Below, piece by piece: positions 50,850 through 60,538 of a stretch of 64,000 nt of DNA. The notes under the pieces were generated by a model. It did no database searches and was not told the origin of the DNA. It was given only the letters and a program-made list of their open reading frames with translations. How positions within the stretch are numbered: position 1 is the stretch's first letter; every line of letters starts with the position of its first letter. The stretch lies in assembly GCA_020201035.1 (NCBI GenBank), contig JAIVHO010000031.1, positions 230,122 to 294,121 on the forward strand, read 5' to 3'. The stretch is from Bacteroidales bacterium. GTDB lineage: Bacteria; Bacteroidota; Bacteroidia; Bacteroidales; VadinHA17. The position numbers were made by a program, and so were the translations under genes.

Positions 50850-53023
50850 TCCGCCATGATATTAATTCCCTTCCCTTTAATACTTATCCTGGATATTCCG
50901 GATTCAGTTATTACTATCTCAGATCGTGTTTCACGCGTAACAAAGCCGGCTACCCTGTTTGTGTGCACCGATTCCAATACTATCCGCGTGGGAGAAATTT
51001 CACTGTCAGTACTTTTGTAAAATAGCTGGTATTCAGACCTGACAAACAAGAAGAAAGGAGCGACAAAATCCTGAAAGAACTGCAGCCACCGTCGTACATA
51101 CAGATTAAGCGGATACCTGTCATGCAGTTTCAATCCGGGATAAAAGCCCTGCTGAACCCTGTAGAGGGACAGATGCACCCAGTATAGAAAATCGCGCCTA
51201 CCGCCGTCATAATGCCTGAATATCAACATGTTGCCATCATTCACAAACCATGACACCGATCCGGTCTCGCTGCACCGCAGATACCGGTTATTATACTCAT
51301 CAACAGCTGCCTCCCAGGTTTCATCCATCTCTTTCCCGTTAACCGAAACCCTGAACCGGATATCGCGTCCCGGAATAAATTTAAAAGCACTCTTTACAAG
51401 ATCATTAACGACGGCATTGGAAACCCTGTCACCCTCAGCCGGTGCATAATAATTTTTTAATGAGAACGTACTCTCCCCCTCATGATGGATATAGTAGCTG
51501 AGGGGGTATTTTATTGTACGCGACCCTATCCATGGTGTTGCCTGCATCTGGAAATGGAGATGAGGATATGGTGAACGTCCTGAGTTGCCGCAATGTCCTA
51601 TCACCTCACCCTGAACAACCTTGTCGCCCTCATTTACTGTAACAGAACCGGCACGCAGATGACTGATCTTTGAATAGAGATAATCGGCATGTTTGATTAT
51701 CACTGTGTTGCCCCAATTTTTCACCAGGTTAACCTCACCCGTAATATTATCCTTTATTCCGTTTTCGACATACTCCACCACTCCGTCGGCAACAGCAATC
51801 ACCGGCTTGTCAAAGCAATAATAATCAGAAAGTTCAAGCCCTTCACCCTTAAACTGCAACCCTTTGGAATCTGTAATTACAAAATCCCATGCATATTTCC
51901 AGTCACCCTTATGAGTATACTCACCCTCATATCCCTGTGATACTTCCCAAACTCCAAAGAAAGGGAGCTTTACCGGAGTAACTCCGTATCTGAACCTGTA
52001 CAGTTCATTAACATATGAATAGAGATTTCTCTCAGGTGAGTTCTGCTGAATAACTACCTCGGCAAGGGAGGGAGAGGGCCTGGTTCTGAACTTAAGCACA
52101 TAGATAAAGAGCAGCACCACCAGATTAAAGGGAAGGGCAAACAGCGGCAGGCTGAAAATTGCAAATACCGACGAGAGGCTTATCGTTAGCAGGGCCACCA
52201 GCGGAACCATCAGTACAACCCAGAAATAGGATCGGTATGAAGGAATAACAAAAAACCCTCCTATTGCAATAGATGTAAGAATGTAGTTAAACCCGATATA
52301 ACTGTAACTGAAATCGGATATTCCCGTACCTGTTATTCCATAAAAAAGATAGGCCGTAAAGAATCCCAGCAGGGAGAGAGAAAATGATATACGGGAGTGA
52401 AACAGGAGTCCGGCCGCAATAATCATCCCGGCAAGGGTATTGTACTGAAAAAGAATGGCTCCAAGGCTTATAAAATAGATCCTGAGCGGTCTTGCGATCC
52501 CTATGCTGTTCCACCACTCATATACCGCCACCATACGGCCACCTCCCAGGATATACATTTCATTAATTGTAAATATACCTCTTTCGCTTATGCCCAGGGT
52601 GGTGAACTCTCTTGTTGCCAGTGTAACCATCCATGCGGCCAGAATAAACGGGACGCTCAGGTAAGGGAGGTTATACTTTCCTATTATCCCCTGCATTGCC
52701 ACAGAGATAAAAAATGTAAAAATGGCCGACAAAATGATTATCAGAGTCAGAACAATTCCCGGCTGAAAATAGATTCCCAGTCCCAGTCCCACCAGCAGGC
52801 TGTTGAACCCATACAGCCCTTTTGCCACGGTATTACGGTCAAACCCCATGGCAAACCCGGTCAGAGAAGTTACCAGTACTGCCAGCAACCCGTAAATACC
52901 TGCATAGAGATCGGTAAAGGAGACACCCAGCAACATCAGGGCAAACACTCTGTTGTCAGAAAAGAATATCTGTGAATAGCTGTTCAGTATACTCTCGCCA
53001 AATTGTCCTGTTGTCCGTTTCAT
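50831..53023 (-). CDS. Urea-transporter-like membrane domain fused to M23/LytM-like peptidase domain
   Basis: N-terminal multi-pass region (GFDRNTVAKGLYGFNSLLVGLGLGIY) UT-like; C-terminal H(T)KGDWKYAWDF ... GHCGNSGRSPYPHLHFQM M23-like. Confidence 0.8.
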   Translation of the reverse strand: MKRTTGQFGESILNSYSQIFFSDNRVFALMLLGVSFTDLYAGIYGLLAVLVTSLTGFAMGFDRNTVAKGLYGFNSLLVGLGLGIYFQPGIVLTLIIILSAIFTFFISVAMQGIIGKYNLPYLSVPFILAAWMVTLATREFTTLGISERGIFTINEMYILGGGRMVAVYEWWNSIGIARPLRIYFISLGAILFQYNTLAGMIIAAGLLFHSRISFSLSLLGFFTAYLFYGITGTGISDFSYSYIGFNYILTSIAIGGFFVIPSYRSYFWVVLMVPLVALLTISLSSVFAIFSLPLFALPFNLVVLLFIYVLKFRTRPSPSLAEVVIQQNSPERNLYSYVNELYRFRYGVTPVKLPFFGVWEVSQGYEGEYTHKGDWKYAWDFVITDSKGLQFKGEGLELSDYYCFDKPVIAVADGVVEYVENGIKDNITGEVNLVKNWGNTVIIKHADYLYSKISHLRAGSVTVNEGDKVVQGEVIGHCGNSGRSPYPHLHFQMQATPWIGSRTIKYPLSYYIHHEGESTFSLKNYYAPAEGDRVSNAVVNDLVKSAFKFIPGRDIRFRVSVNGKEMDETWEAAVDEYNNRYLRCSETGSVSWFVNDGNMLIFRHYDGGRRDFLYWVHLSLYRVQQGFYPGLKLHDRYPLNLYVRRWLQFFQDFVAPFFLFVRSEYQLFYKSTDSEISPTRIVLESVHTNRVAGFVTRETRSEIVITESGISRISIKGKGINIMAECREQV

Positions 53024-54372
53024 TCACTCTTCAGATGGGTTGGAACAATCTCATTATGTGTTACTGTATCTACAGTTTCACGTTCTCTTATTATATGAGG
53101 TTTACCAGCTTCGTCAATCATCACTACAGCAGGCCTGAGAGTGATAAACTGCATCCACTGTGTCATATTATAGGCACCTACCCTCTTAACCACGAAATTG
53201 TCGCCACGCCGCAGAAGAGGAAAAGCCACTGATTCCCTCAGGACATCAATATTCATACAGAGAGGCCCGTAGATTGTGGTCTCCTCAAGATGATCCGATG
53301 TGTGCTTTGCCGGATAGAACTCATGCTCATACCAGAATGATGTAAATAATATATTGACTCCGGCATCTATAATTGTTGACCGCCTGCCGTCTGAAAGTCT
53401 CTTGTTGGCCAGTACTGTTCCCAGCAGGTAACCGGCATCATCAACCAGTGCCCGTCCTGTCTCAAGAATCAGCAGGGGAAGTCTGCCGGGGTTGATCTCC
53501 GAATTGAGGAGAGCTCCCGTAATTGCGTTTGCATAATCATCAAATGAGGGTACAGTATCCCTTCCCGGGAGATATGCTCCCTTAAGGGTGTTCCGTGAAG
53601 CAAAGCCACCGCCCATATCAATATACTTAATTGATGTTTCATATTTGCGTTCAATGCGTACTGCAAGGTCTGCCAGCTTTGATGCTGCCACTGCGTAAGC
53701 ATTTACAGCGAGCATGTAGGTGCCTATGTGGGTATGGAGACCTGTGAGCTCCAGCTTGCCTGTCATCATTATCCTGTTGATTGCATCCCATGCCTCACCG
53801 TTTTCATAGTTAAAGCCGAAGCGGTCCCACATAGGATAGATACCTGTATCCATATTTATGCGTATTGCCACCCGAGGCTTCTTTCCAAGGGTTTCAGCCA
53901 CCTCGGTAACCATATAAAGTTCATCAAAATGATCAATATGAATCAGGGAGTTGTTCTCTGTTGCCTTTACTATATCGTCCCGACTTTTTTCAGGTCCGTT
54001 AAAAATTATCTGTGAGCCTTTGATCCCGTTTGAAAGCGCCTTATCGTATTCAAATCCTGATACAACCTCTGCCCACGAGCCTTCACTGTGGTATGTCCTG
54101 CATACAGCATCCAGGTAATTGGTTTTATATGACCATGCAAACTGCACCTCCGGATACCTGCTTCTGAAAGCTTCCAGAGCCTCCCTGTATGTTCTGCGGA
54201 TACTCTTTTCTGAAATAACAAACAGGGGTGAGCCGAAATCCGTTATCAGCTCCGCTACCGGCACCCCGTCAATATGTGTCACCGGTTCAGCCTGTACCGG
54301 CATGCCAAATTTACTCGGGACACCCGCTCTGATTTTTTTAATATATGGCCTTTCAAATTCTTTCTTTTCCAT
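53020..54372 (-). CDS. Fold-type III PLP-dependent decarboxylase (DAP/Orn/Arg decarboxylase-2 family)
   Basis: FAWSYKTNYLDAV (PLP Lys), HTHIGTY, DMGGGFASRN, LETGRALVDDAGYLLG, GAYNMTQ. Confidence 0.87.
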   Translation of the reverse strand: MEKKEFERPYIKKIRAGVPSKFGMPVQAEPVTHIDGVPVAELITDFGSPLFVISEKSIRRTYREALEAFRSRYPEVQFAWSYKTNYLDAVCRTYHSEGSWAEVVSGFEYDKALSNGIKGSQIIFNGPEKSRDDIVKATENNSLIHIDHFDELYMVTEVAETLGKKPRVAIRINMDTGIYPMWDRFGFNYENGEAWDAINRIMMTGKLELTGLHTHIGTYMLAVNAYAVAASKLADLAVRIERKYETSIKYIDMGGGFASRNTLKGAYLPGRDTVPSFDDYANAITGALLNSEINPGRLPLLILETGRALVDDAGYLLGTVLANKRLSDGRRSTIIDAGVNILFTSFWYEHEFYPAKHTSDHLEETTIYGPLCMNIDVLRESVAFPLLRRGDNFVVKRVGAYNMTQWMQFITLRPAVVMIDEAGKPHIIRERETVDTVTHNEIVPTHLKSE

Positions 54373-54488
54373 CTCTTACGATTATTGTGTTGTATTTAAT
54401 AAATTGTCCCTCTGCTTTTTATAGCCTGGCTATTACCCTGGCCTGCTCTAATACTGATACCGGCATAAAGCTGGTCCAGGTTAATCCG

Positions 54489-55535
54489 TCACAGTTCACC
54501 CTCCATTGAGAGTTTCTCAAACTCTTTTATATCGGTAATAAGATCATAAGAGTACCTTATAAATACCTTGCCTGTCTGATATGTCTTAAAAGGCTTTACC
54601 TCCATCCCCAGAGCCAGTTTCACAAGTGCCTCAGGCAGATTTTGTCCTGCCCCAACAGCAAGGTAGACCCATGCAGGTATCCTTGGATTTATCTCTATCA
54701 GGAAAAATTTGTTTTCCTCAGATCTTATAAGCTCCAGCTCCATCCCTCCCTTCCACTTTGTTGCATTGATAAGGTCATGTGTCAGGTCCAGCATCCGTTT
54801 ATCATCAAGCGTTACACCAGACCATGCCTTTCCCTTGTCAGTTATATACTGCTTGCGCATCGGCACCGCCCCTATTGTATTACCCTCACCATCCCCAAGG
54901 GCCACAACATTTACCTCTGTCCCCCTGACAAACTCCTGAATAATCACCGGAAGGCCCCATTTGGCAGCAACCCGGGAAAAATATATCCCGGTCTGCTCCC
55001 TGTTATAGGCAATATAGGCGTCATAATACCTGCCCTTTACAACGAGCGGATACTCAAAATCATCACGCAGCGAATCAAGGTCTGACTGCGACACCACCTC
55101 CTTGCTGAAAGGAACATTTATCCCGTATTTTTTTCCGAAAGAGGGTAGATTGGACTTCTGCCTCTCTTCAAACTGCTCTATGCGAGGAAGAAATGTTTTG
55201 ATCCCCGCCTCCCTGAGCTGTTGCTCAGCTTTCATAAAAGCAAGCAATTCAGCATCAAAATTAGGAATCAGTACATCTATCATCTCGGTTTCATTGATCT
55301 CAAGCACCTTCCTTATCAGGATCTCCGCACCCTCTGAGGGATATGGAATCCGATAGGTATGATCAACTATATCATGCATATAAATCGCAGGCTCCATACT
55401 CTCGTAGGCAAGTCCCACGATCCTGGGATCAAACAGCGCCGAATCACGTATACCTCTGATTACAGGAACACCAGGACCCGGATTATCTGTATTATTAAGC
55501 CCGGTCAGGGCCACTGTAACCTTAATCCTGTTCAT
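54489..55535 (-). CDS. ATP-grasp enzyme
   Basis: YPLVVKGRYYDAYIAY, PVIIQEFVRGTEVNVVALGD, FFLIEINPRIPAWVY. Start MNRIKVTVALTG (55535) preferred over 55592. Confidence 0.85.
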   Translation of the reverse strand: MNRIKVTVALTGLNNTDNPGPGVPVIRGIRDSALFDPRIVGLAYESMEPAIYMHDIVDHTYRIPYPSEGAEILIRKVLEINETEMIDVLIPNFDAELLAFMKAEQQLREAGIKTFLPRIEQFEERQKSNLPSFGKKYGINVPFSKEVVSQSDLDSLRDDFEYPLVVKGRYYDAYIAYNREQTGIYFSRVAAKWGLPVIIQEFVRGTEVNVVALGDGEGNTIGAVPMRKQYITDKGKAWSGVTLDDKRMLDLTHDLINATKWKGGMELELIRSEENKFFLIEINPRIPAWVYLAVGAGQNLPEALVKLALGMEVKPFKTYQTGKVFIRYSYDLITDIKEFEKLSMEGEL

Positions 55536-55779
55536 CTTCCAGAAGTCTGAATTGCCGCAACATGGATGCAAAATCAAAGAAATACTTTTCAAAATCGTTT
55601 CGTCCTACATTATAAATGCTTACCATGTAATCGGTAATTTCACTTAACTCCTTTCCTTCATTCATAAGTCGTACAACCTCCCTGGCCTCCTGATTCAGAG
55701 AGTAGGAGTCGCCCGTTGTAGGGTCAAATACAAACCCTGACTCACTAAGGGCTATGTTCTTTTTCAACTTCATATTCAT
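55522..55779 (-). CDS. PqqD-like small protein
   Basis: KKNIALSESGFVFDPTTGDSYSLNQEAREVVRLMNEGKELSEI; overlaps the ATP-grasp start. Confidence 0.75.
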   Translation of the reverse strand: MNMKLKKNIALSESGFVFDPTTGDSYSLNQEAREVVRLMNEGKELSEITDYMVSIYNVGRNDFEKYFFDFASMLRQFRLLEDEQD

Positions 55780-56034
55780 CTACTTAATTGTTTTCCTGAT
55801 TTACTATTCAAAATACTCAACTATTTTTCCGGTTTGACTATTCGCCATACATAAACCCTATATACAAACCAAGCAGACCGACCATTACCCTACCACTGTC
55901 TGACAATTTTACCGCAACCATGTCAAATATTCGGTTAAAACAAACATGGCACAGTATATGTATATATGTGTATATTTGCATTAGAAACAGAATTAAAAGA
56001 AGGTTCATTAAATAGTTTTATTAAATGGTATTAT

Positions 56035-56146
56035 TAAATGGTATTATCCCCCAGGGCAAGCCCTGGACCCTTCTTTCCGGGGCAAGCCCCGGGGAATTTA
56101 CCCACACCCTCTCGTCCGCCGAAGCGGAACGCGAAGGTGGATTAAA
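56035..56146 (+). repeat. 112-bp interspersed palindromic element, copy 5 (with extra 13-bp 5' duplication at 56022-56034)
   Basis: taaatggtattat occurs twice in tandem at the left end. Confidence 0.97.
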
Positions 56147-56175
56147 AACGAAAAACAAAAAATCAGGTTCAGGTA

Positions 56176-56751
56176 ATGAAGACCATCGACACAGAATCAT
56201 TTGACCACCTTTTGGGTGCTACCCGGGAAAAAAACAGGGAGTGGCTGCTATTGTACCGCAGCGGAAGCGAACTCAGTGAATGTGCCCTGAGGTCACTTAT
56301 TGATACAGAGGCAACTGAAGAGACAGGATATGTTTACATTGCGGATGTAAACAGAACCAGGGATATTCATACCAGGCTTGGGGTGGACAGTGTTCCGGTT
56401 CTGGTAGAGCTTGAGAAGGGGTCAGCAAAGAGGGTTTACAAGGGCTGTAACGGAACCGGTTTTTACTCATCACTATTCTCAGGAGGATCAGCAGTAACAG
56501 TTTCACAGGGCAAGGAGTCAAAAAGCGTTACTGTCTATACTACTCCATCATGTTCATGGTGTACAACATTAAAGAACTATCTGAGGGAAAAAGGAATCTC
56601 ATTCAGGGACATTGATGTTTCAAAGGATCAGAAAGCAGCTGAACTTATGGTAAAGAAAAGCGGTCAGCAAGGTGTGCCTCAAACAGATATTAACGGCAGG
56701 ATTATCGTTGGATTTGACAAAAAGAGTATAGACCAGATGCTTGGCTTATAA
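56176..56751 (+). CDS. Thioredoxin-like domain plus glutaredoxin domain protein
   Basis: SVTVYTTPSCSWCTTLKNYLREKGISFRDIDV; GVPQTDINGRIIVGFD. Confidence 0.88.
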   Translation: MKTIDTESFDHLLGATREKNREWLLLYRSGSELSECALRSLIDTEATEETGYVYIADVNRTRDIHTRLGVDSVPVLVELEKGSAKRVYKGCNGTGFYSSLFSGGSAVTVSQGKESKSVTVYTTPSCSWCTTLKNYLREKGISFRDIDVSKDQKAAELMVKKSGQQGVPQTDINGRIIVGFDKKSIDQMLGL

Positions 56752-56952
56752 CCACAAAGTGGACTTAAAGCAGGCAGAAAGAAAGTTAGGTTAAAGAGAG
56801 ATAAAGCGTAAGAGAGAAGGAAAGAGAGAAGGAAAGAGAGAAGGAAAAGCCAAAGAAAAGAACGATAATCAGGCCAATAGAAAGAGAGAAAAAAAAGCCT
56901 GTAGAAAGTCCGCAAAACAGAAATTATTAACCACATCATAAAACAGATTAAA

Positions 56953-57519
56953 ATGAACAGAAAAGCGCTATTAGCAATATTAATGACAGCATCGGTAGTA
57001 CTGGCCGGTTGTTCAGATACCAATGCTTCAGAGAAGAAAAACAATTCAGAGAAGGGAGTATCAGGCACTGATGGGGGCCTCACTGCAGCAGAATCATCAG
57101 ATAAATCAGGAGATCCGTCAGACGCCAAAGGCACTATTAACCTTAACAGATCAGATTTTATAAAAAAAGTCTTCAACTACGAGGCCAACAGTGAAGAGTG
57201 GAAATATGAGGGAGATCTGCCGGCCATAGTTGACTTTTATGCCGACTGGTGTCAGCCCTGCCGTATTGCCTCACCGATACTGGATGAGCTGGCAAAAGAG
57301 TATGAGGGAAAAATATATGTATATAAAATAGATACAGAAAAAGAGCGTGAACTATCATCCGTTTTCGGGATACAGAGCCTTCCTACATTTATGCTTATTC
57401 CCATGGATGGCAATCCACAGGTATTCAGCGGCATAGGACAGACACCCGAAGCTACGAAAGAGATATTTAAAAAGGCAATAGATGAAGTATTACTTAAAAC
57501 AAAAACAGAATCAAAATGA
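56953..57519 (+). CDS. Thioredoxin-domain lipoprotein
   Basis: Lipobox VLAGC; VDFYADWCQPCRIASPIL; SLPTFMLIP. Confidence 0.92.
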   Translation: MNRKALLAILMTASVVLAGCSDTNASEKKNNSEKGVSGTDGGLTAAESSDKSGDPSDAKGTINLNRSDFIKKVFNYEANSEEWKYEGDLPAIVDFYADWCQPCRIASPILDELAKEYEGKIYVYKIDTEKERELSSVFGIQSLPTFMLIPMDGNPQVFSGIGQTPEATKEIFKKAIDEVLLKTKTESK

Positions 57520-57800
57520 GAGAATTACAGCCAATTAACCAGCACGTTCTCCTTGAACTGGAGAAAGCTGCTGAAGAGAAGACCGCTTCTGGTATTATCA
57601 TCCCTGACACTGCGCAGGACAAACCACAGTTTGCCAGGGTTGCAGCAATCAGCGGTATTGAGAAACCGGAAATTAGTATCGGAGACACTGTTTTTTATAA
57701 ACCCTTTGCAGGTAGTGAACTGGAGTATGAAGGGAAGAAATTCCTTATGATACCCTACGCCGATATACTTGGAAAGGTAGTTGAAACAGAAAAGATCTGA
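57516..57800 (+). CDS. GroES-like co-chaperonin paralog
   Basis: LQPINQHVLLELEKAAEEKTASGIIIPD ... IGDTVFYKPFAGSELEYEGKKFLMIPYADILG. Confidence 0.85.
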   Translation: MRELQPINQHVLLELEKAAEEKTASGIIIPDTAQDKPQFARVAAISGIEKPEISIGDTVFYKPFAGSELEYEGKKFLMIPYADILGKVVETEKI

Positions 57801-57867
57801 CAGATAATCAGCTGTAATTAAATTTACCGACAGTAAAACCTTTTGATTGCCAATTCTATTTGCTTTT

Positions 57868-57897
57868 AGCCTGCCCCTGCCGGGGCGGGCTTTTTTT
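57868..57897 (+). terminator. Rho-independent terminator
   Basis: gcctgcccctgccggggcgggcttttttt. Confidence 0.85.
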
Positions 57898-58190
57898 GAT
57901 CTGAAGTGTACTGTTTTATGTTTTGCGACATATAAACCATGGATATCTTTTCTTTTCCTTCTACTAATTATATCATAAATTAGTAATGTTATTGAGTAAT
58001 GCGATAGTTCGGGTATCGCCGGTAGAAAAACCGGTAGAAAAAATCAAATTAAACAGTAGACCAATCACGCTAAACAGGGTTTTATTGTTTAAAAATCAGT
58101 ACTGTTTTTTAATTAACAACCAGACGATTAAGCCAAAACAACAGTACCTGCAACGAAGATACCTGAACTGTGAGAGACCCGACTTAAAAA

Positions 58191-59018
58191 ATGCTGACAT
58201 TGAAATTTTTAAAGACTCTTTTATATAAGCTGGCCGGAAAGCGGAACTACCTGAAGATTGTCAGTTCTCTCTTCTTCCTGTTCTACCGTACAGGACTCCT
58301 TAAGCTCTTCAATAAATTTGACACGCACTATCTGGCCCCGTCACTTGTCAAAAGGGGCTGGGTCATTATTGATATAGGTGCCAACCTGGGATATTACTCG
58401 GTTATCCTGGGAAAAGCAACCGGCGAGAAAGGAAAGCTTTACGCAGTTGAGCCTGTGGATGACTACCGTATTATTCTCAGGCGGAATATTAAAAACCTCC
58501 CCTGGGTGGAAGTGGTGCCCTATGCGCTGGGAGTAAGCAGCGGCAGGGCCAGAATGGCAATACCGGGAAACGACAAAACACGTCATGGTCTCACCCGGAT
58601 TACCGGTGAGGCAGAGAAACCATACGGTAGTCAATTTTCACCTGCGGGAAGCACTGTAACGGCAGAAAATGAACCGGTTCAGGACAGCGGCTGGAATGTA
58701 GAGATAAAGAGCCCTGCTGAACTGTTTGGGAATATCGGAACTGTTCACTATATTAAATGCGATATTGAAGGGTATGAAGCAAAACTATTTCCCGCGCTTA
58801 TGCCACTGGTTACAAAATCCAGACCGGTAATCCAGATTGAGATAGCAAGGGAAAACAGGAGCCTGATAAGGGATCTTATGATTCCACTGGGATATAACAG
58901 TTTTAAGGCGGCAGGCAGACGACTGACAGCAGTTGATACCAATGATGCAGAGAGCAGTGATGTGATTTTTATACCTGAAGAAATAACAAGAAATTATTCT
59001 GAACTCATAAATAATTAA
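58191..59018 (+). CDS. FkbM-family methyltransferase
   Basis: VIIDIGANLGYYSVILGKATGEKGKLYAVEP; IKCDIEGYE. Confidence 0.9.
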   Translation: MLTLKFLKTLLYKLAGKRNYLKIVSSLFFLFYRTGLLKLFNKFDTHYLAPSLVKRGWVIIDIGANLGYYSVILGKATGEKGKLYAVEPVDDYRIILRRNIKNLPWVEVVPYALGVSSGRARMAIPGNDKTRHGLTRITGEAEKPYGSQFSPAGSTVTAENEPVQDSGWNVEIKSPAELFGNIGTVHYIKCDIEGYEAKLFPALMPLVTKSRPVIQIEIARENRSLIRDLMIPLGYNSFKAAGRRLTAVDTNDAESSDVIFIPEEITRNYSELINN

Positions 59019-59043
59019 ACACACAATCTAACACCATCAAATT

Positions 59044-60369
59044 ATGCCAAAAGTAACAAAGGAAAATGCGCTCAGGTACCACAGTACAGGACGCAAGGGA
59101 AAAGTAGAGGTAATCCCCACAAAACCCTACAGAACACAGTTCGATCTCAGCCTCGCCTACACACCCGGGGTTGCCCATCCATGTCTTGAAATAGAGGCAA
59201 ATCCAATGGATGCGTATAAATACACAGCAAAAGGAAACCTGGTAGCGGTAATCTCAAACGGGACAGCAGTACTTGGCCTGGGTGATATAGGTGCCATGTC
59301 AGGAAAGCCTGTAATGGAGGGTAAAGGTCTGCTCTTCAAGGTATTTGCTGATGTTGATGTATTTGATATCGAAGTAGAAGAGAAAGATCCTGAAAAAATG
59401 ATCGAGTTCTGCAGGCAGATAGCCCCCACTTTCGGGGGAATCAATCTTGAAGATATCAAGGCGCCGGAGTGTTTTGAAATTGAGGAGAGACTAAAGGAGA
59501 TGCTTGATATTCCTGTTTTCCATGACGACCAGCACGGTACGGCTATTATTTCAGGAGCAGGACTTCTGAATGCACTGGCCATCTCAGGCAAAAAGATTGA
59601 AGAGGTGAAAATGGTTGTTAACGGTGCCGGAGCAAGTGCTATCTCATGCTCCAAGCTCTATGTAGCCCTCGGCGTAAAGAGGGAAAATATTGTAATGGTT
59701 GACAGTAAGGGTGTTATTACCAAAAAAAGGACTGATATCAACAAGTACAAGGCTGAGTTCGCCACCGACAGGGATATTTCAACACTTGCTGAAGCATGCG
59801 TTGGAGCAGACCTTTTCCTTGGTCTGTCTGTTGCCGGGACTCTTAAAAAGGAGATGCTTGCCTCCATGGCCCCCGAACCTATTGTTTTTGCCATGGCCAA
59901 CCCCAATCCTGAAATCTCATACGAAGATGCAATGGCAACCCGCGACGATCTGATTTTTGCTACCGGTAGATCCGACTATCCCAACCAGGTAAATAATGTT
60001 CTGGGATTCCCCTTTATCTTCAGGGGAGCACTTGATGTTATGGCATCTGACATCAACGAGGAGATGAAGCTGGCTGCTGCATATGCACTGGCCGAGCTTG
60101 CAAAGGAGCCCGTTCCGGATGAGGTTGCAAAGGCATATAATGTAGACAAGCTTGAGTTCGGAAGAGATTATATCATCCCCAAACCACTTGACCTCAGACT
60201 TATATCAAGGGTGGCCCCGGCCGTTGCAAAAGCTGCTATTGAAACAGGGGTAGCACGGACTATGATAACCGACTGGGATGCCTACACCAAAGAACTTGAC
60301 CACAGGGTAAGGGAACATATAAACGCAATATCTACCTGCGCGGTTGAGGAGATCGAGTATAACGACTAA
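59044..60369 (+). CDS. NAD(P)-dependent malic enzyme (malic domain only)
   Basis: [48 protein letters not shown]; ends near 441 aa without a phosphotransacetylase domain. Confidence 0.95.
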   Translation: MPKVTKENALRYHSTGRKGKVEVIPTKPYRTQFDLSLAYTPGVAHPCLEIEANPMDAYKYTAKGNLVAVISNGTAVLGLGDIGAMSGKPVMEGKGLLFKVFADVDVFDIEVEEKDPEKMIEFCRQIAPTFGGINLEDIKAPECFEIEERLKEMLDIPVFHDDQHGTAIISGAGLLNALAISGKKIEEVKMVVNGAGASAISCSKLYVALGVKRENIVMVDSKGVITKKRTDINKYKAEFATDRDISTLAEACVGADLFLGLSVAGTLKKEMLASMAPEPIVFAMANPNPEISYEDAMATRDDLIFATGRSDYPNQVNNVLGFPFIFRGALDVMASDINEEMKLAAAYALAELAKEPVPDEVAKAYNVDKLEFGRDYIIPKPLDLRLISRVAPAVAKAAIETGVARTMITDWDAYTKELDHRVREHINAISTCAVEEIEYND

Positions 60370-60396
60370 CTGTAATATTTGAGGTAAAAAAAAGAG

Positions 60397-60424
60397 AGGC
60401 TGTCCGCAAGGGGCAGCTTTTTCT
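60397..60424 (+). terminator. Probable rho-independent terminator after the malic enzyme gene
   Basis: ggctgtccgcaaggggcagctttttc. Confidence 0.55.
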
Positions 60425-60442
60425 TTGTAGTACCCTTTCATC

Positions 60443-60538
60443 AGATTAATACCGCTTCATCAACTCAGATTAATACCGCTTCATCAACTCAGATTAATAC
60501 CGCTTCATCAACTCAGATTAATACCGCTTCATCAACTC
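60443..60538. repeat. 24-bp tandem repeat x4 (agattaataccgcttcatcaactc) overlapping the 3' end of the cytidylate-kinase-like gene
   Basis: Four exact copies at 60443, 60467, 60491, 60515. Confidence 0.98.

Noticed and set aside
52397-52975. 192-aa plus-strand ORF
   Set aside because: Antisense to the urea-transporter-like region.
57986-58228. 80-aa plus-strand ORF upstream of the FkbM methyltransferase
   Set aside because: AT-rich, low-complexity, overlaps the next gene start; no recognisable family.
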